From NCBI RefSeq assembly GCF_900167575.1, contig NZ_FUZP01000001.1, forward strand, positions 930,001 through 994,000: a DNA stretch of 64,000 nucleotides, written 5' to 3'. A model generated the notes under the pieces. That model saw nothing but the letters and a program-made list of their open reading frames with translations, did not search any database and was not told the DNA's origin. Positions 46,541-54,505 of the stretch are shown here, in pieces. The stretch comes from Okibacterium fritillariae. GTDB lineage: Bacteria; Actinomycetota; Actinomycetes; Actinomycetales; Microbacteriaceae. Each line of letters starts with the position of its first letter. Within the stretch, counting starts at the first letter, position 1. Position numbers and translations under genes: made by a program.

Positions 46541-47569
46541 TTGGCCGAAAACGTCACCCCCGAGTCGCCAGACTCGCCCAACAGCTCCACCAACCCGAAC
46601 CCCAGCACCACCCCCGAAAGCACCACCCCTTCGGCGACTCCGACCCGCCGAAGCATCCGCGAAGCAGCTGCTGCCGCGGCCGCACAGGCCGTTCAGCCGG
46701 CCCGCACCCCCGCCGCCACGAGCAGCATCGGTGCCAAGACCCCCACCGCCTCGAGCCTCACCCCCTCGACTCGCGTGAGCGTCAAGACCGCCGCGGTCGC
46801 AACGCAGGCCACAGCCCCCTCGGCCGTGTCGCCCGCATTCGCCAAGCCGGCCGCCAAGAAGGCGCCGAGCAAGGGATGGCGCAGCTTCCGGTCCACGGCC
46901 ATCATGGCGCTCGTGGTTCCCGGCCTCTTCGCCACCATCGCGATCCCGGCCTACGCCATGACGCCCGGTGGCACCGACGACCAGACGGCCGCCTCGGGCG
47001 TGCAGGTCGCGAAAGAGACCGGCGCCCAGAAAATGACCGTCGACGACGAGGCGGCCATTGCGCCCGTCGCGCGTGACGGCTATACGGCCACGACCTCCGC
47101 CGAGCTCGCTACGGCTCGCGCCGCCACCGCGGTCGCCGCCCAGCGCACGGCCACGACGGCCAGCTATGTGCAGACCGCCAGCACGCAGAAGACCGCGGCC
47201 GAGTTGCTCGCAGCGGCCCCGCGCGCCGGTCTGCCCGCGCAGGCCGATGTCTTCGCCGCCGCGCTGAAGTACCAGGGCGTTCCTTATGTCTTCGGTGGCG
47301 CCACGCCTGCCGGCTTCGACTGCTCGGGCTTCGTGCTCTACGTTTACGCCCAGTTCGGCATTTCGCTGCCGCACTCGTCCACCGCTCAGGGTGCCCGCGG
47401 CACGGTCATCTCGGCCGCCGAGGCTGTTCCCGGCGACCTGCTGGTCAAGCCCGGACACATCGGTTTCTACGCCGGCAACGGCATGATCCTGCACGCCTCG
47501 CAGCCGGGCACGCCGCTCCGCATCGGCCCGATGTACGGCAACTACACCTACGTGCGCTTCACCGGCTAA
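46541..47569 (+). CDS. Secreted NlpC/P60 (C40) peptidoglycan endopeptidase
   Basis: A 342-residue protein. I start it at TTG 46541 because GGAGG lies 8 bases upstream. The upstream ATG gives a non-homologous stretch. A long Ser/Thr/Pro/Ala-rich N-terminus precedes an internal membrane/signal helix (FRSTAIMALVVPGLFATIAIPAYAM). The catalytic domain at the C-terminus has Cys261 (GFDCSGFVLYVY), His306 (KPGHIGFYAG) and His in LHASQPG. It cleaves stem peptides during wall remodelling. Confidence 0.88.
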   Translation: MAENVTPESPDSPNSSTNPNPSTTPESTTPSATPTRRSIREAAAAAAAQAVQPARTPAATSSIGAKTPTASSLTPSTRVSVKTAAVATQATAPSAVSPAFAKPAAKKAPSKGWRSFRSTAIMALVVPGLFATIAIPAYAMTPGGTDDQTAASGVQVAKETGAQKMTVDDEAAIAPVARDGYTATTSAELATARAATAVAAQRTATTASYVQTASTQKTAAELLAAAPRAGLPAQADVFAAALKYQGVPYVFGGATPAGFDCSGFVLYVYAQFGISLPHSSTAQGARGTVISAAEAVPGDLLVKPGHIGFYAGNGMILHASQPGTPLRIGPMYGNYTYVRFTG

Positions 47570-47605
47570 CAAGACCGATGAGGATGCCTCGAGCACCCAG
47601 CACCT

Positions 47606-47642
47606 CGAACCGCCCGCCGACACCTCCTCGGCGGGCGGTTCG
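47606..47642 (+). terminator. Terminator after NlpC/P60 gene
   Basis: A 15-bp perfect stem, CGAACCGCCCGCCGA and its mirror, around CACCTCC. Confidence 0.85.
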
Positions 47643-47715
47643 TGCGTGTGAGGTCGTGCGCCGGGCAGGATGGGGCCGCCCGGCGCGTGAACTCTTCGTT
47701 ACACATGAGTTTCTC

Positions 47716-47731
47716 GGTCGATATTTCGACC
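47716..47731. promoter_or_regulatory. Palindrome in the gap before the HNH gene
   Basis: GGTCGA, TATT, TCGACC is a perfect 6-bp inverted repeat in an AT-richer stretch. It could be an operator for the transcript that crosses the small open frame below. It does not match the LexA box. Confidence 0.4.
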
Positions 47732-47793
47732 ACGGTCGGGCATTCGTGGGTTACATTATTGTCTTGACCCAAGCGAAAAGGGGCAGGCAGCTC

Positions 47794-47907
47794 ATGTGCG
47801 AACAACCGCGTATCCACACCACGGATACCTCTGGTCGTTTCGCGCTGCGGCATTCCAGTTTTACGAGCACCACCAGCAGTGTGCGCATGCGCGCTGCGGG
47901 AGTGTGA
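47794..47907 (+). CDS. Possible 37-residue leader peptide
   Basis: A short frame (MCEQPRIHTTDTSGRFALRH...) rich in Ser, Thr and Arg. Its stop codon touches a strong intrinsic terminator. Third-position GC is near 65%, lower than that of neighbouring genes, so coding status is doubtful. If translated, it might control read-through into the HNH gene. Confidence 0.3.
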   Translation: MCEQPRIHTTDTSGRFALRHSSFTSTTSSVRMRAAGV

Positions 47908-47935
47908 AGGCATCGTCTCAGACGGTGCCTTTTTT
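47907..47935 (+). terminator. Intrinsic terminator/attenuator upstream of the HNH gene
   Basis: AAGGCATCGTC pairs with GACGGTGCCTT, followed by TTTT, 81 bases before the HNH ATG. The T-run is the best in the window. Confidence 0.75.
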
Positions 47936-48015
47936 CGTCCCTGGGCCTGACTCTCTCCGCCGCGGTCACGCTGTCGAAACAACGTGAAGCCGTCACGACT
48001 GTTGAGAGGAACCCC

Positions 48016-48516
48016 ATGCGCACCCTGGTGCTGAACGCAGGATACGAACCGCTGGCCATTGTCTCGTTCAAACGAGCGCTCGTGCTGGTGATGAACAAGA
48101 AGGCCACGATCGTCGAGATCGATGCCGGCCACCCCGTCTACGGCGCCACCATGGCGCTCGACCGCCCGTCGGTCATCCTGCTCACGCATTATGTGCGCAT
48201 TCCTCATTCCCGACGGGTGCCCGTGACACGCCGAGGGGTGCTGCGCCGCGACGGCCAGAAATGCGCCTACTGCGCCAAGAACGCCACCACCATCGACCAC
48301 GTGCTGCCGAAGTCGCGCGGGGGAGCGGACAGCTGGGAGAACCTCGTCGCCTGCTGCCTGCGCTGCAACAACGCCAAGAGCGACCGCACGCCCGCCGAAA
48401 TGGGCTGGACGCTGCGCACCATCCCGCGCGTCCCCGTCGGCCCGACCTGGGCGGTGCGCGGCGTGGAGCGTCCGCTGCCGCACTGGGAGCAGTACCTGGG
48501 GCAGCGGGCGGCTTAG
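48016..48516 (+). CDS. HNH endonuclease-domain protein
   Basis: A 166-residue protein: an N-terminal MRTLVLNAGYEPLAIVSFKRALVLV domain, then an HNH core with zinc pairs CAYC and CLRC around TTIDHVLPKSRGGADSWENLVACC and NNAKSDRTPAEMGWTL. This stand-alone family is widespread in actinobacteria. Its DNA substrate and role are not known. GAGAGGAA precedes the ATG. Confidence 0.88.
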   Translation: MRTLVLNAGYEPLAIVSFKRALVLVMNKKATIVEIDAGHPVYGATMALDRPSVILLTHYVRIPHSRRVPVTRRGVLRRDGQKCAYCAKNATTIDHVLPKSRGGADSWENLVACCLRCNNAKSDRTPAEMGWTLRTIPRVPVGPTWAVRGVERPLPHWEQYLGQRAA

Positions 48517-48591
48517 GTCTCGCCGTTCGCCCTGCGCGGCGCGGGGTGCGCGGTCCCTGCGGGCTGCCACTCGCGCCCGTACCGTACACGG

Positions 48592-48597
48592 TAAAGT
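48592..48597 (+). promoter_or_regulatory. -10 element of tRNA-Arg
   Basis: TAAAGT, 11 bases before the tRNA. Confidence 0.5.
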
Positions 48598-48608
48598 GGA
48601 TGCGGTCA

Positions 48609-48683
48609 GCCTCTGTAGCTCAATGGAAGAGCAGTTCCGTCCTAAGGAAAGGGTTGGGGGTTCGAGTCCCTCCAGGGGCACCA
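48609..48683 (+). tRNA. tRNA-Arg (anticodon CCU)
   Basis: Acceptor GCCTCTG/CAGGGGC, D-arm GCTC/GAGC, anticodon loop GTCCTAA (CCT), T-arm GGGGG/CCCTC with TTCGAGT. The 3' CCA is encoded. The first anticodon-stem pair is mismatched (G-A). Decodes AGG, rare here. Confidence 0.95.
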
Positions 48684-48772
48684 CACGTTTTACGTTCGAT
48701 CGAGACGTAAGCCTTCCCCTCTGTTGGACCCTCGTGCGACGGCTCCATAGGTTCGTCTGCGATGCTGGCGCG

Positions 48773-49489
48773 ATGGGTGAGCTTGTCGTGGACTGGGGTG
48801 CGCTGTTGGCGCCGGGGGAGCGCGTCGATGTTTCGGCCGGGGTGGTGGTGGCCGTGGTCGTGGCGGCGCTGGTGTTGAGCGTGCCGCGCGTTACGTGGCG
48901 GTGGTTCGGGTTGTTCACCACGCTGGTGCACGAGCTGGGGCACGCCGTGGCCGCGGTGGTGACGGGGCGGTTCGTGAGCGGCATCCGAATTCGGGGGGAT
49001 CATTCGGGGGATACGCGCAGCATGGGGCGGCCCGGGTTCAGCACGGTGTTGAGCGGTGTGATGGGGTATCCGGCGCCGGCGATCGTGGGGGCTGCGCTCG
49101 TATGCAGCGTGCTGACCGGATGGCAGGCGACCGCGCTGTTCGTGGGTGGCGTGGTGCTCATCGTGACGTTGGTTGTGGTGCGGAATGTGTTCGGGGTGGT
49201 TGTGGTGCTGGCATCCATTGCGGTGAGTGCGGCGCTGTGGGTGTGGGGGACGCCGACCGTGCAGGCGTATGCGCTCGTGATCGTCGGGGTGGCGCTGCTG
49301 ATCGGGGCCGTGCGCGGGTGGGTGACCGTGGCGGCCGTGCATGTGCGGCACCGGGACCGGTTGGCGTCGTCGGATGCGTATCTGTTGGCGCGCAGTACCG
49401 GTGTTCCGTCGGTGGTGTGGCTGGCGCTGTTCGCCGTGCTGATTGCGGGCAGCTACGTTGCCGTCGGGGCTGTGTACCTCTCGAACTAG
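48773..49489 (+). CDS. M50-like membrane zinc metalloprotease
   Basis: A 238-residue protein with about six membrane helices. The zinc motif HELGH (His53, Glu54, His57) lies in the second helix, as in site-2-type proteases of the M50B-like group. A candidate -10 (GATGCT) sits 6 bases before the ATG. Codon third positions favour G (GTG, GGG, GCG) far more than the C-ending neighbours. The target is unknown. Confidence 0.78.
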   Translation: MGELVVDWGALLAPGERVDVSAGVVVAVVVAALVLSVPRVTWRWFGLFTTLVHELGHAVAAVVTGRFVSGIRIRGDHSGDTRSMGRPGFSTVLSGVMGYPAPAIVGAALVCSVLTGWQATALFVGGVVLIVTLVVVRNVFGVVVVLASIAVSAALWVWGTPTVQAYALVIVGVALLIGAVRGWVTVAAVHVRHRDRLASSDAYLLARSTGVPSVVWLALFAVLIAGSYVAVGAVYLSN

Positions 49490-49505
49490 AACGACCGAGA
49501 AACGA

Positions 49506-49544
49506 AACGACGGGCGATGCCGGATGGCACCGCCCGTCGTTCGT
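49506..49544. terminator. Bidirectional terminator
   Basis: AACGACGGGCG pairs with CGCCCGTCGTT with an inner TGCC/GGCA stem, between convergent genes. Confidence 0.8.
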
Positions 49545-49554
49545 GTGAGACCGG

Positions 49555-52500
49555 TTAGTCGGCCTGGGTGGTTCCGCGCTTGCGGCGGCGGAGGAACGTG
49601 AGGCCGCCGAGTGCCATGGCCGCGAGCGAGGCCGCGATCAGGGCCGAGAGCGCGCCCGGTTCGATGCCCGAACCCGAGTTGGCGAGGGAGCCGTCCGGGT
49701 TGCGCGGGCCGGAGCCCGAACCGTTACCCGAGCCGGAGCCCGAGCCGCCGGGCAGCGCGCCCGAGCCGTTGCCGGCCGGGTCGCCGCCGGTGCCGCCGTC
49801 GGTGCCACCGCCGCCGTTGCCGCCACCCGGGTTCGGGGTCGGCACAGGTTCGGTGATGACCGCCGGCAGGATCGTCAGCATGCGCACCTCGGAGGCGTCG
49901 ACAGCGCCGAACGGGTCGGCCGTCCGCACGTACCAGCCCCGCAGGCCCGGCTCGGGGTTCGTCCACGGCGCACTGAGGATCGAGCCGCTCGCGACATCCG
50001 TGAACGAGGCGATCTTGTGCGTGGTGAGGATGTCGGCGCGGAACGAGTCGGTCGACAACTGCTTCACGGCGGGCGTGATGCCGAGAGCGGTGTAGGGAAC
50101 CTCGAAGTCCTGGTGCTGAACTTCGAGCGTGGGGTCGGCCGAGTTGTACTGGTCGAGCGTGGGCGAGTAGGTGCGCACGATCATGCGACCCTGCTCGTTG
50201 TCGAAGTGCAGCAGGCGCAGGAAGCCCTGGCCGCCCTCGGGCAGGCCCTGGTAGTCGAACAGCATCGAGTAGACGGTGCGGTCGGCGACGCCGTCGCCCG
50301 TGTCGTCGAACTGGTCGGTGCGCGTGAATGCGTCGTGGTAGTGGCCCGAGAACACCATCTTGACGTTGGGGTTCGTGGCCACGACCTCGTCCTGGATGCG
50401 CTGCGGCACCGGTCCGAGGCCACCCGTGGTGAGCATGAACTCGTGCAGGTTGAGCACGGCGACACGCTCGGGGTAGCGGGCGAGCACCTCGTTCAGCCAG
50501 GCGATCTCTTCGTCGGCGGGCGCCCAGCCCATGTAGACGTTGATGAAGTCGATGCCGCCGGCCGAGATGAGGTCGTAGTGACCGCGGTTGTCTTTGTAAC
50601 CGCCGCCGTACCAGGGGTTGTTCGCGAAACGCTTCTCGCCGAAGTTGGCCGAGTACTGGGTGTAGTCGTTGCTCTTCTGGTCGACGTCGTGGTTGCCGGC
50701 GAGCACACCGTAGGGCAGGGCCGCGTCGTCGAGCATCGAGTAGGCCTTGTTGGCGTTGTCCCACTGGTACTGCTGCGTCGAGTCGTCGACGATGTCGCCC
50801 GTGTGGAACAGGTACTGCAGGTTCAGCTCGTCGCGCTGGTCGAGCAGGAACTTGTGGATGTTGAGCTGGTTTTCATAGAACTGCGCGTTGTAGTACTGCG
50901 TGTCCGACTCCCACGCGAACGTGAAGTCGTAGTCGCTGCGCGGGGTGTCGGCCGGGTTGTTCGGCGTGACGGGGGTGTCGCGCGTCGAGCGGTTCTCGCC
51001 CGCGAAGCCCTCCGAGTGCTGCACGAGCACGGTGAGCTGTTCGCCCGTGAGGTGGTCGGCGACGGGAACGTCGGCGGTCAGGGTGAAGGGCGCGAGCACA
51101 TCGGATGCAGCGGCGGCACCGGCCTGGGCGGTCGGCGTCGCTGCGGCTGTTGCTGCGGCATCCGCTTCGGCCTGCGTCGTCAGGTGACGGTCGATCTCTT
51201 CCCAGGCACCCGTCTTGGTGTTGAGGGCGTAGAGGATGACCTGCGCGCCCGGGTTGGCGCTGCCCTGCCAGTCGACGCGCGCGGTGGCGTCGGTTCCGGC
51301 TTGGGCGGGCACGGTCACGTCGAACAGCTGGTAGGGGAACTCGGCGTCGGAAGACACGTCGGCGGTGAGGCCATCCGTGCCGACCAGGTTCTTGAGTTCG
51401 TCTGCCGTCAGCGGCTCGCGTTCGGTGCGTGCGACATCCGAGGCCGTTCCCGTGGTTCCGGCGTAGCTCTTGACGGCCGCGTCGGTCGGGGTGAGGCGCG
51501 TGCCCTCGAGGAAGTCCACGTCGAGGCGGTCTCCCGTCGGGTCGGTGACCTGGGCCTGCAGGGTGACGTCGTCGGCGGTGAGCACGGCTCCGTCTTCGGG
51601 GGCGACGAGGCCGCCCGTGGGCTGCTCCTCGAAGGTGGTGAACGACGCCTCGTAGCGGCCGACGTTGCCCACGGCATCCGTCGCCTCGATCATGAGGGCG
51701 TGTTCACCGGCGGCGAGGTCGAGCGACGACGTGGTGTGCGGCAGCGTGATGGGTTGGCCGTCGAGCGTTGCGCGCGTGTCGGCGACGCCCGATCCGGCAT
51801 CCGTGATCTCGCCGTTGATGACGATCTCGCCCTGGTAGGGGCTGCCGTCGACGATGGTCGAGCGGATGTCGGGCACGGTGTTGTCGACGCGCACGCCACG
51901 CTCGAGCACATCGGTTCCGGATGCCGCGCGCACCGTGTGGGCACCGTCGGTGGTCGCAGTGGTGTCCCAGTTGTAGGCCGCGGCCGTGAAGGCGTCGGCC
52001 GGCAGCGCGAATCGCGCCTCGAAGAAGTCGAGCTTGCCGGTGGAGTCGCCCATGTCGAGCACCTTGGCGGGGTCGGTGTAGTTCGACGGCTGCAGCGTGC
52101 GGCCGTCGGGCAGCACGAGACGCAGGCCGCGGATCTGGAAGTCGTCGTTGTTCTCGTTGAGGTCGATCTCGGGCGCGGCCTTGGTGCCGGCCCACACGCT
52201 CACGACGAGTTCGTCGCCCTGCACCACGTAGGTGAGGGGCACGGGGGTGGAGATGGTGTCCCAGCCCTCGAAGATGCCGTCGTCGAAGATACGCAGCACG
52301 TCGTCGCCGATGCGCACACCGTTGCGGAAGAACGTGTTCACCTGCGTGGCCTCGAACGCGAAGACCGGCTGGTCGGGCAGCGAGGGTGAGGTCGCCACCG
52401 GTTTGCCGTCGATGCCGAGGTCGATGACGCTCGGGAACGTGCGCGTGGCCGCCGAGATGGTCGACGTGCTGCCGAGGAATTCGCCCTCGTCGACGTTGAG

Positions 52501-54417
52501 GCGCAGCGGCGCGGTGTCGACACCGTCGACGGCGAGGCGGCGCGGCTCGGTGGTGACGCTGTTGCGGCCGTCGGTCGCGGTGACCGTGTACTCGTACCAG
52601 GCCTTGCCCGTGAGGTCGGCGGCGGCGACCGTGTGGCGGAAGCGGCCGTCGGCGCCCACCGTGAGGTTCACGGTGCGGGTGTCGGCGTCGATGTCGTTAC
52701 GCAGGGTCAGGGTCGCGGTGCGCACCTGCTGCGCGTCGGTGATGCCGAGGTCGATCACGAAGTCGACCTTCGGGTCGATGCTCGCGGGGGTGGCGTCGGC
52801 GATCACGGGGGCTGCGGCATCCACGGGCTGGATCATGAGGCCCGCGGGAACCTGGTCGGCCGAGACGCGGCCGGGGTTCGCGGCGGCCTGGCCCACGAGG
52901 CGCTGCAGGGTGGTGTCGGTGGGCTGCACGGCGTACTGGATGCCGCGGTCGGCCGCGACATCTTTCACGTTGGCGTTCATGTTGTAGTAGGCGCGGTTGA
53001 TGCCGATGCCCGTCTGCGTGACGATCTGGATGCCGCGGGCCGAGCCGTTGGCCATGCCCGCGCTCTGGATCTCGACGAGTGATGAGCCGGCCTCGAGGTT
53101 TGTGCCGAATTTGGCGTTGAAGTCAGCCGCCGTCAGAGCCTGGTTGCCCGAGTTCTTCACCCAGAGCACGAGCGTCTTACCCGGCTCGATGGTGGGGTTG
53201 TTCGGGATGCTGGGCCAGCGCACCGCATTGCTGTTCGACGTCGTGTCGACGGGGTAGAGGTAGTTGATCTCGTAGTCGGCGAAGTTCACCGGCTCGGAGG
53301 TGGCGTTGTAGACCTCGATGAACTCGTAGCCGTCGCCGCCGCCCACGTTGGCGGAGTCGGGCAGCAGCTCGGTGATCTGGAGCGGCGCTGTGACGAGCGA
53401 CGGGTCGGGCAGGGGAGTGGGCGCGGGGCCGGGGGTCGCGGTGGGCGCCGGCGTGGGTGCGGGCGTCGCGGTGGGGGTGGCCGTCGGCTGCGGGGTTGCC
53501 GTCGGGGTGGCCGTCGGGGTCGCGGTGGGCGCGGCGGTCGGCGTCGGCGTCGCGGTCGGCTCAGGGGTCGCGGTCGGCGCAGGCGTCGGCTCGGGGTTCG
53601 GCGTGCCGCCGATGGCCTCGGGCTTCACGCTTCCGGGCGTCGGGGCCACGGATGTCTCGAGCACGTCCATCGCGGCAACGGTCGGGTCGGCCGGCAGCGC
53701 GAAGTTCACGCCGAGCCCGGCGGCCATCGAACCCTTGGGCGCCCACGACCAGCTCACGGGCGAACCGCCCGACAGCACGCGCACGCCGCGCTCGCCGCCG
53801 TTGGCGATGCCGGCCTGGCCGGTGACGCGCACGACGGGGTAGTCGTCGGCCGTGCCGAAGTGGGCGCGGAAGTCCTCGACCGTGCGGGCGAAGGAGTCGA
53901 CGTTGGTGGCCGTGTAGCTCAGCCAGAACACGACGGTGCCGCCGGCCGGAACGACGGTCGGGGTCTCGGCGACGAGCGGCTTGTCGCGCGCCACGTCGGC
54001 GGCGTTGGTGAAGCTGTAGGCGAAGGAGTAGCCGCCCTCACCGCCCACCGTCACGGGGGCGTCGGAGACGTTGGTCACCTCGAAGTACTCGAACTCGTCG
54101 TAGCCCACGTTGTCGCCGACGATCTCGGTGACGACGAGAGGTGACGCCGAAGCAGCGGCGGCCAGGGCTGCTCGGGCGGCCGCGGAGGAGGCGGGAGCCG
54201 TCGAGGCAGAAGACGCCGACGCGGGCAGCGCGTCGATGCCGACGGACGCGGAGGACGCCGTTCCGAACGCCGAGGTCGAGGCTGAGGCCGAAACGGAGGA
54301 TGCGGATGCCGCGACGGCGGGCAGCGGCGCGGCGCCAATACCGACGGCAGCCGTCAGCGCGAGCGCCAGCGGCGGTAAGAGGGTGCGCGTGGAGCGCGAG
54401 AAAGCGGAGGGGGACAC
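49555..54417 (-). CDS. Giant secreted lamin-tail/metallophosphoesterase protein with sortase-like tail
   Basis: A 1,620-residue exported protein. Signal peptide, residues 1-37; lamin-tail domain 1 at about 95-225; (Thr-Ala-Thr-Pro)n linker at about 265-340; lamin-tail domain 2 at about 342-480. Beta-sandwich/Ig-like repeats run to about 1,150. A calcineurin-like phosphoesterase spans about 1,160-1,400 (SDTQYYN, HTGDIVDD, GNHDVD near 1,240, LHEFM, GHYHD near 1,357). It ends with a Gly/Ser linker, LANSG (about 1,577), a membrane helix and RRRKR, resembling an LAxTG sortase signal. GTG start. A PHO-like repeat set lies upstream. Probably a wall-bound phosphatase or nuclease. Confidence 0.88.
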   Translation of the reverse strand: MSPSAFSRSTRTLLPPLALALTAAVGIGAAPLPAVAASASSVSASASTSAFGTASSASVGIDALPASASSASTAPASSAAARAALAAAASASPLVVTEIVGDNVGYDEFEYFEVTNVSDAPVTVGGEGGYSFAYSFTNAADVARDKPLVAETPTVVPAGGTVVFWLSYTATNVDSFARTVEDFRAHFGTADDYPVVRVTGQAGIANGGERGVRVLSGGSPVSWSWAPKGSMAAGLGVNFALPADPTVAAMDVLETSVAPTPGSVKPEAIGGTPNPEPTPAPTATPEPTATPTPTAAPTATPTATPTATPQPTATPTATPAPTPAPTATPGPAPTPLPDPSLVTAPLQITELLPDSANVGGGDGYEFIEVYNATSEPVNFADYEINYLYPVDTTSNSNAVRWPSIPNNPTIEPGKTLVLWVKNSGNQALTAADFNAKFGTNLEAGSSLVEIQSAGMANGSARGIQIVTQTGIGINRAYYNMNANVKDVAADRGIQYAVQPTDTTLQRLVGQAAANPGRVSADQVPAGLMIQPVDAAAPVIADATPASIDPKVDFVIDLGITDAQQVRTATLTLRNDIDADTRTVNLTVGADGRFRHTVAAADLTGKAWYEYTVTATDGRNSVTTEPRRLAVDGVDTAPLRLNVDEGEFLGSTSTISAATRTFPSVIDLGIDGKPVATSPSLPDQPVFAFEATQVNTFFRNGVRIGDDVLRIFDDGIFEGWDTISTPVPLTYVVQGDELVVSVWAGTKAAPEIDLNENNDDFQIRGLRLVLPDGRTLQPSNYTDPAKVLDMGDSTGKLDFFEARFALPADAFTAAAYNWDTTATTDGAHTVRAASGTDVLERGVRVDNTVPDIRSTIVDGSPYQGEIVINGEITDAGSGVADTRATLDGQPITLPHTTSSLDLAAGEHALMIEATDAVGNVGRYEASFTTFEEQPTGGLVAPEDGAVLTADDVTLQAQVTDPTGDRLDVDFLEGTRLTPTDAAVKSYAGTTGTASDVARTEREPLTADELKNLVGTDGLTADVSSDAEFPYQLFDVTVPAQAGTDATARVDWQGSANPGAQVILYALNTKTGAWEEIDRHLTTQAEADAAATAAATPTAQAGAAAASDVLAPFTLTADVPVADHLTGEQLTVLVQHSEGFAGENRSTRDTPVTPNNPADTPRSDYDFTFAWESDTQYYNAQFYENQLNIHKFLLDQRDELNLQYLFHTGDIVDDSTQQYQWDNANKAYSMLDDAALPYGVLAGNHDVDQKSNDYTQYSANFGEKRFANNPWYGGGYKDNRGHYDLISAGGIDFINVYMGWAPADEEIAWLNEVLARYPERVAVLNLHEFMLTTGGLGPVPQRIQDEVVATNPNVKMVFSGHYHDAFTRTDQFDDTGDGVADRTVYSMLFDYQGLPEGGQGFLRLLHFDNEQGRMIVRTYSPTLDQYNSADPTLEVQHQDFEVPYTALGITPAVKQLSTDSFRADILTTHKIASFTDVASGSILSAPWTNPEPGLRGWYVRTADPFGAVDASEVRMLTILPAVITEPVPTPNPGGGNGGGGTDGGTGGDPAGNGSGALPGGSGSGSGNGSGSGPRNPDGSLANSGSGIEPGALSALIAASLAAMALGGLTFLRRRKRGTTQAD

Positions 54418-54464
54418 AGTTCACCTTCGGGAGAGAAAACAAGGGATGCTTCGACGCTATGCAT

Positions 54465-54497
54465 CCCCTGAGAACTCCAAGAGAACGAGAGGTGACG
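54465..54497 (-). promoter_or_regulatory. PHO-box-like repeats upstream of the giant phosphoesterase
   Basis: On the minus strand three contiguous 11-mers begin CGTCACC, GTTCTCT and GTTCTCA, 48 bases before the GTG start. The period matches the pstS box. The units are imperfect. Confidence 0.5.
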
Positions 54498-54505
54498 CTT
54501 TGGTG

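Noticed and set aside
47716-47731. LexA (SOS) box
   Set aside because: The actinobacterial consensus is TCGAAC-N4-GTTCGA. This palindrome has the opposite half-site order (GGTCGA...TCGACC).
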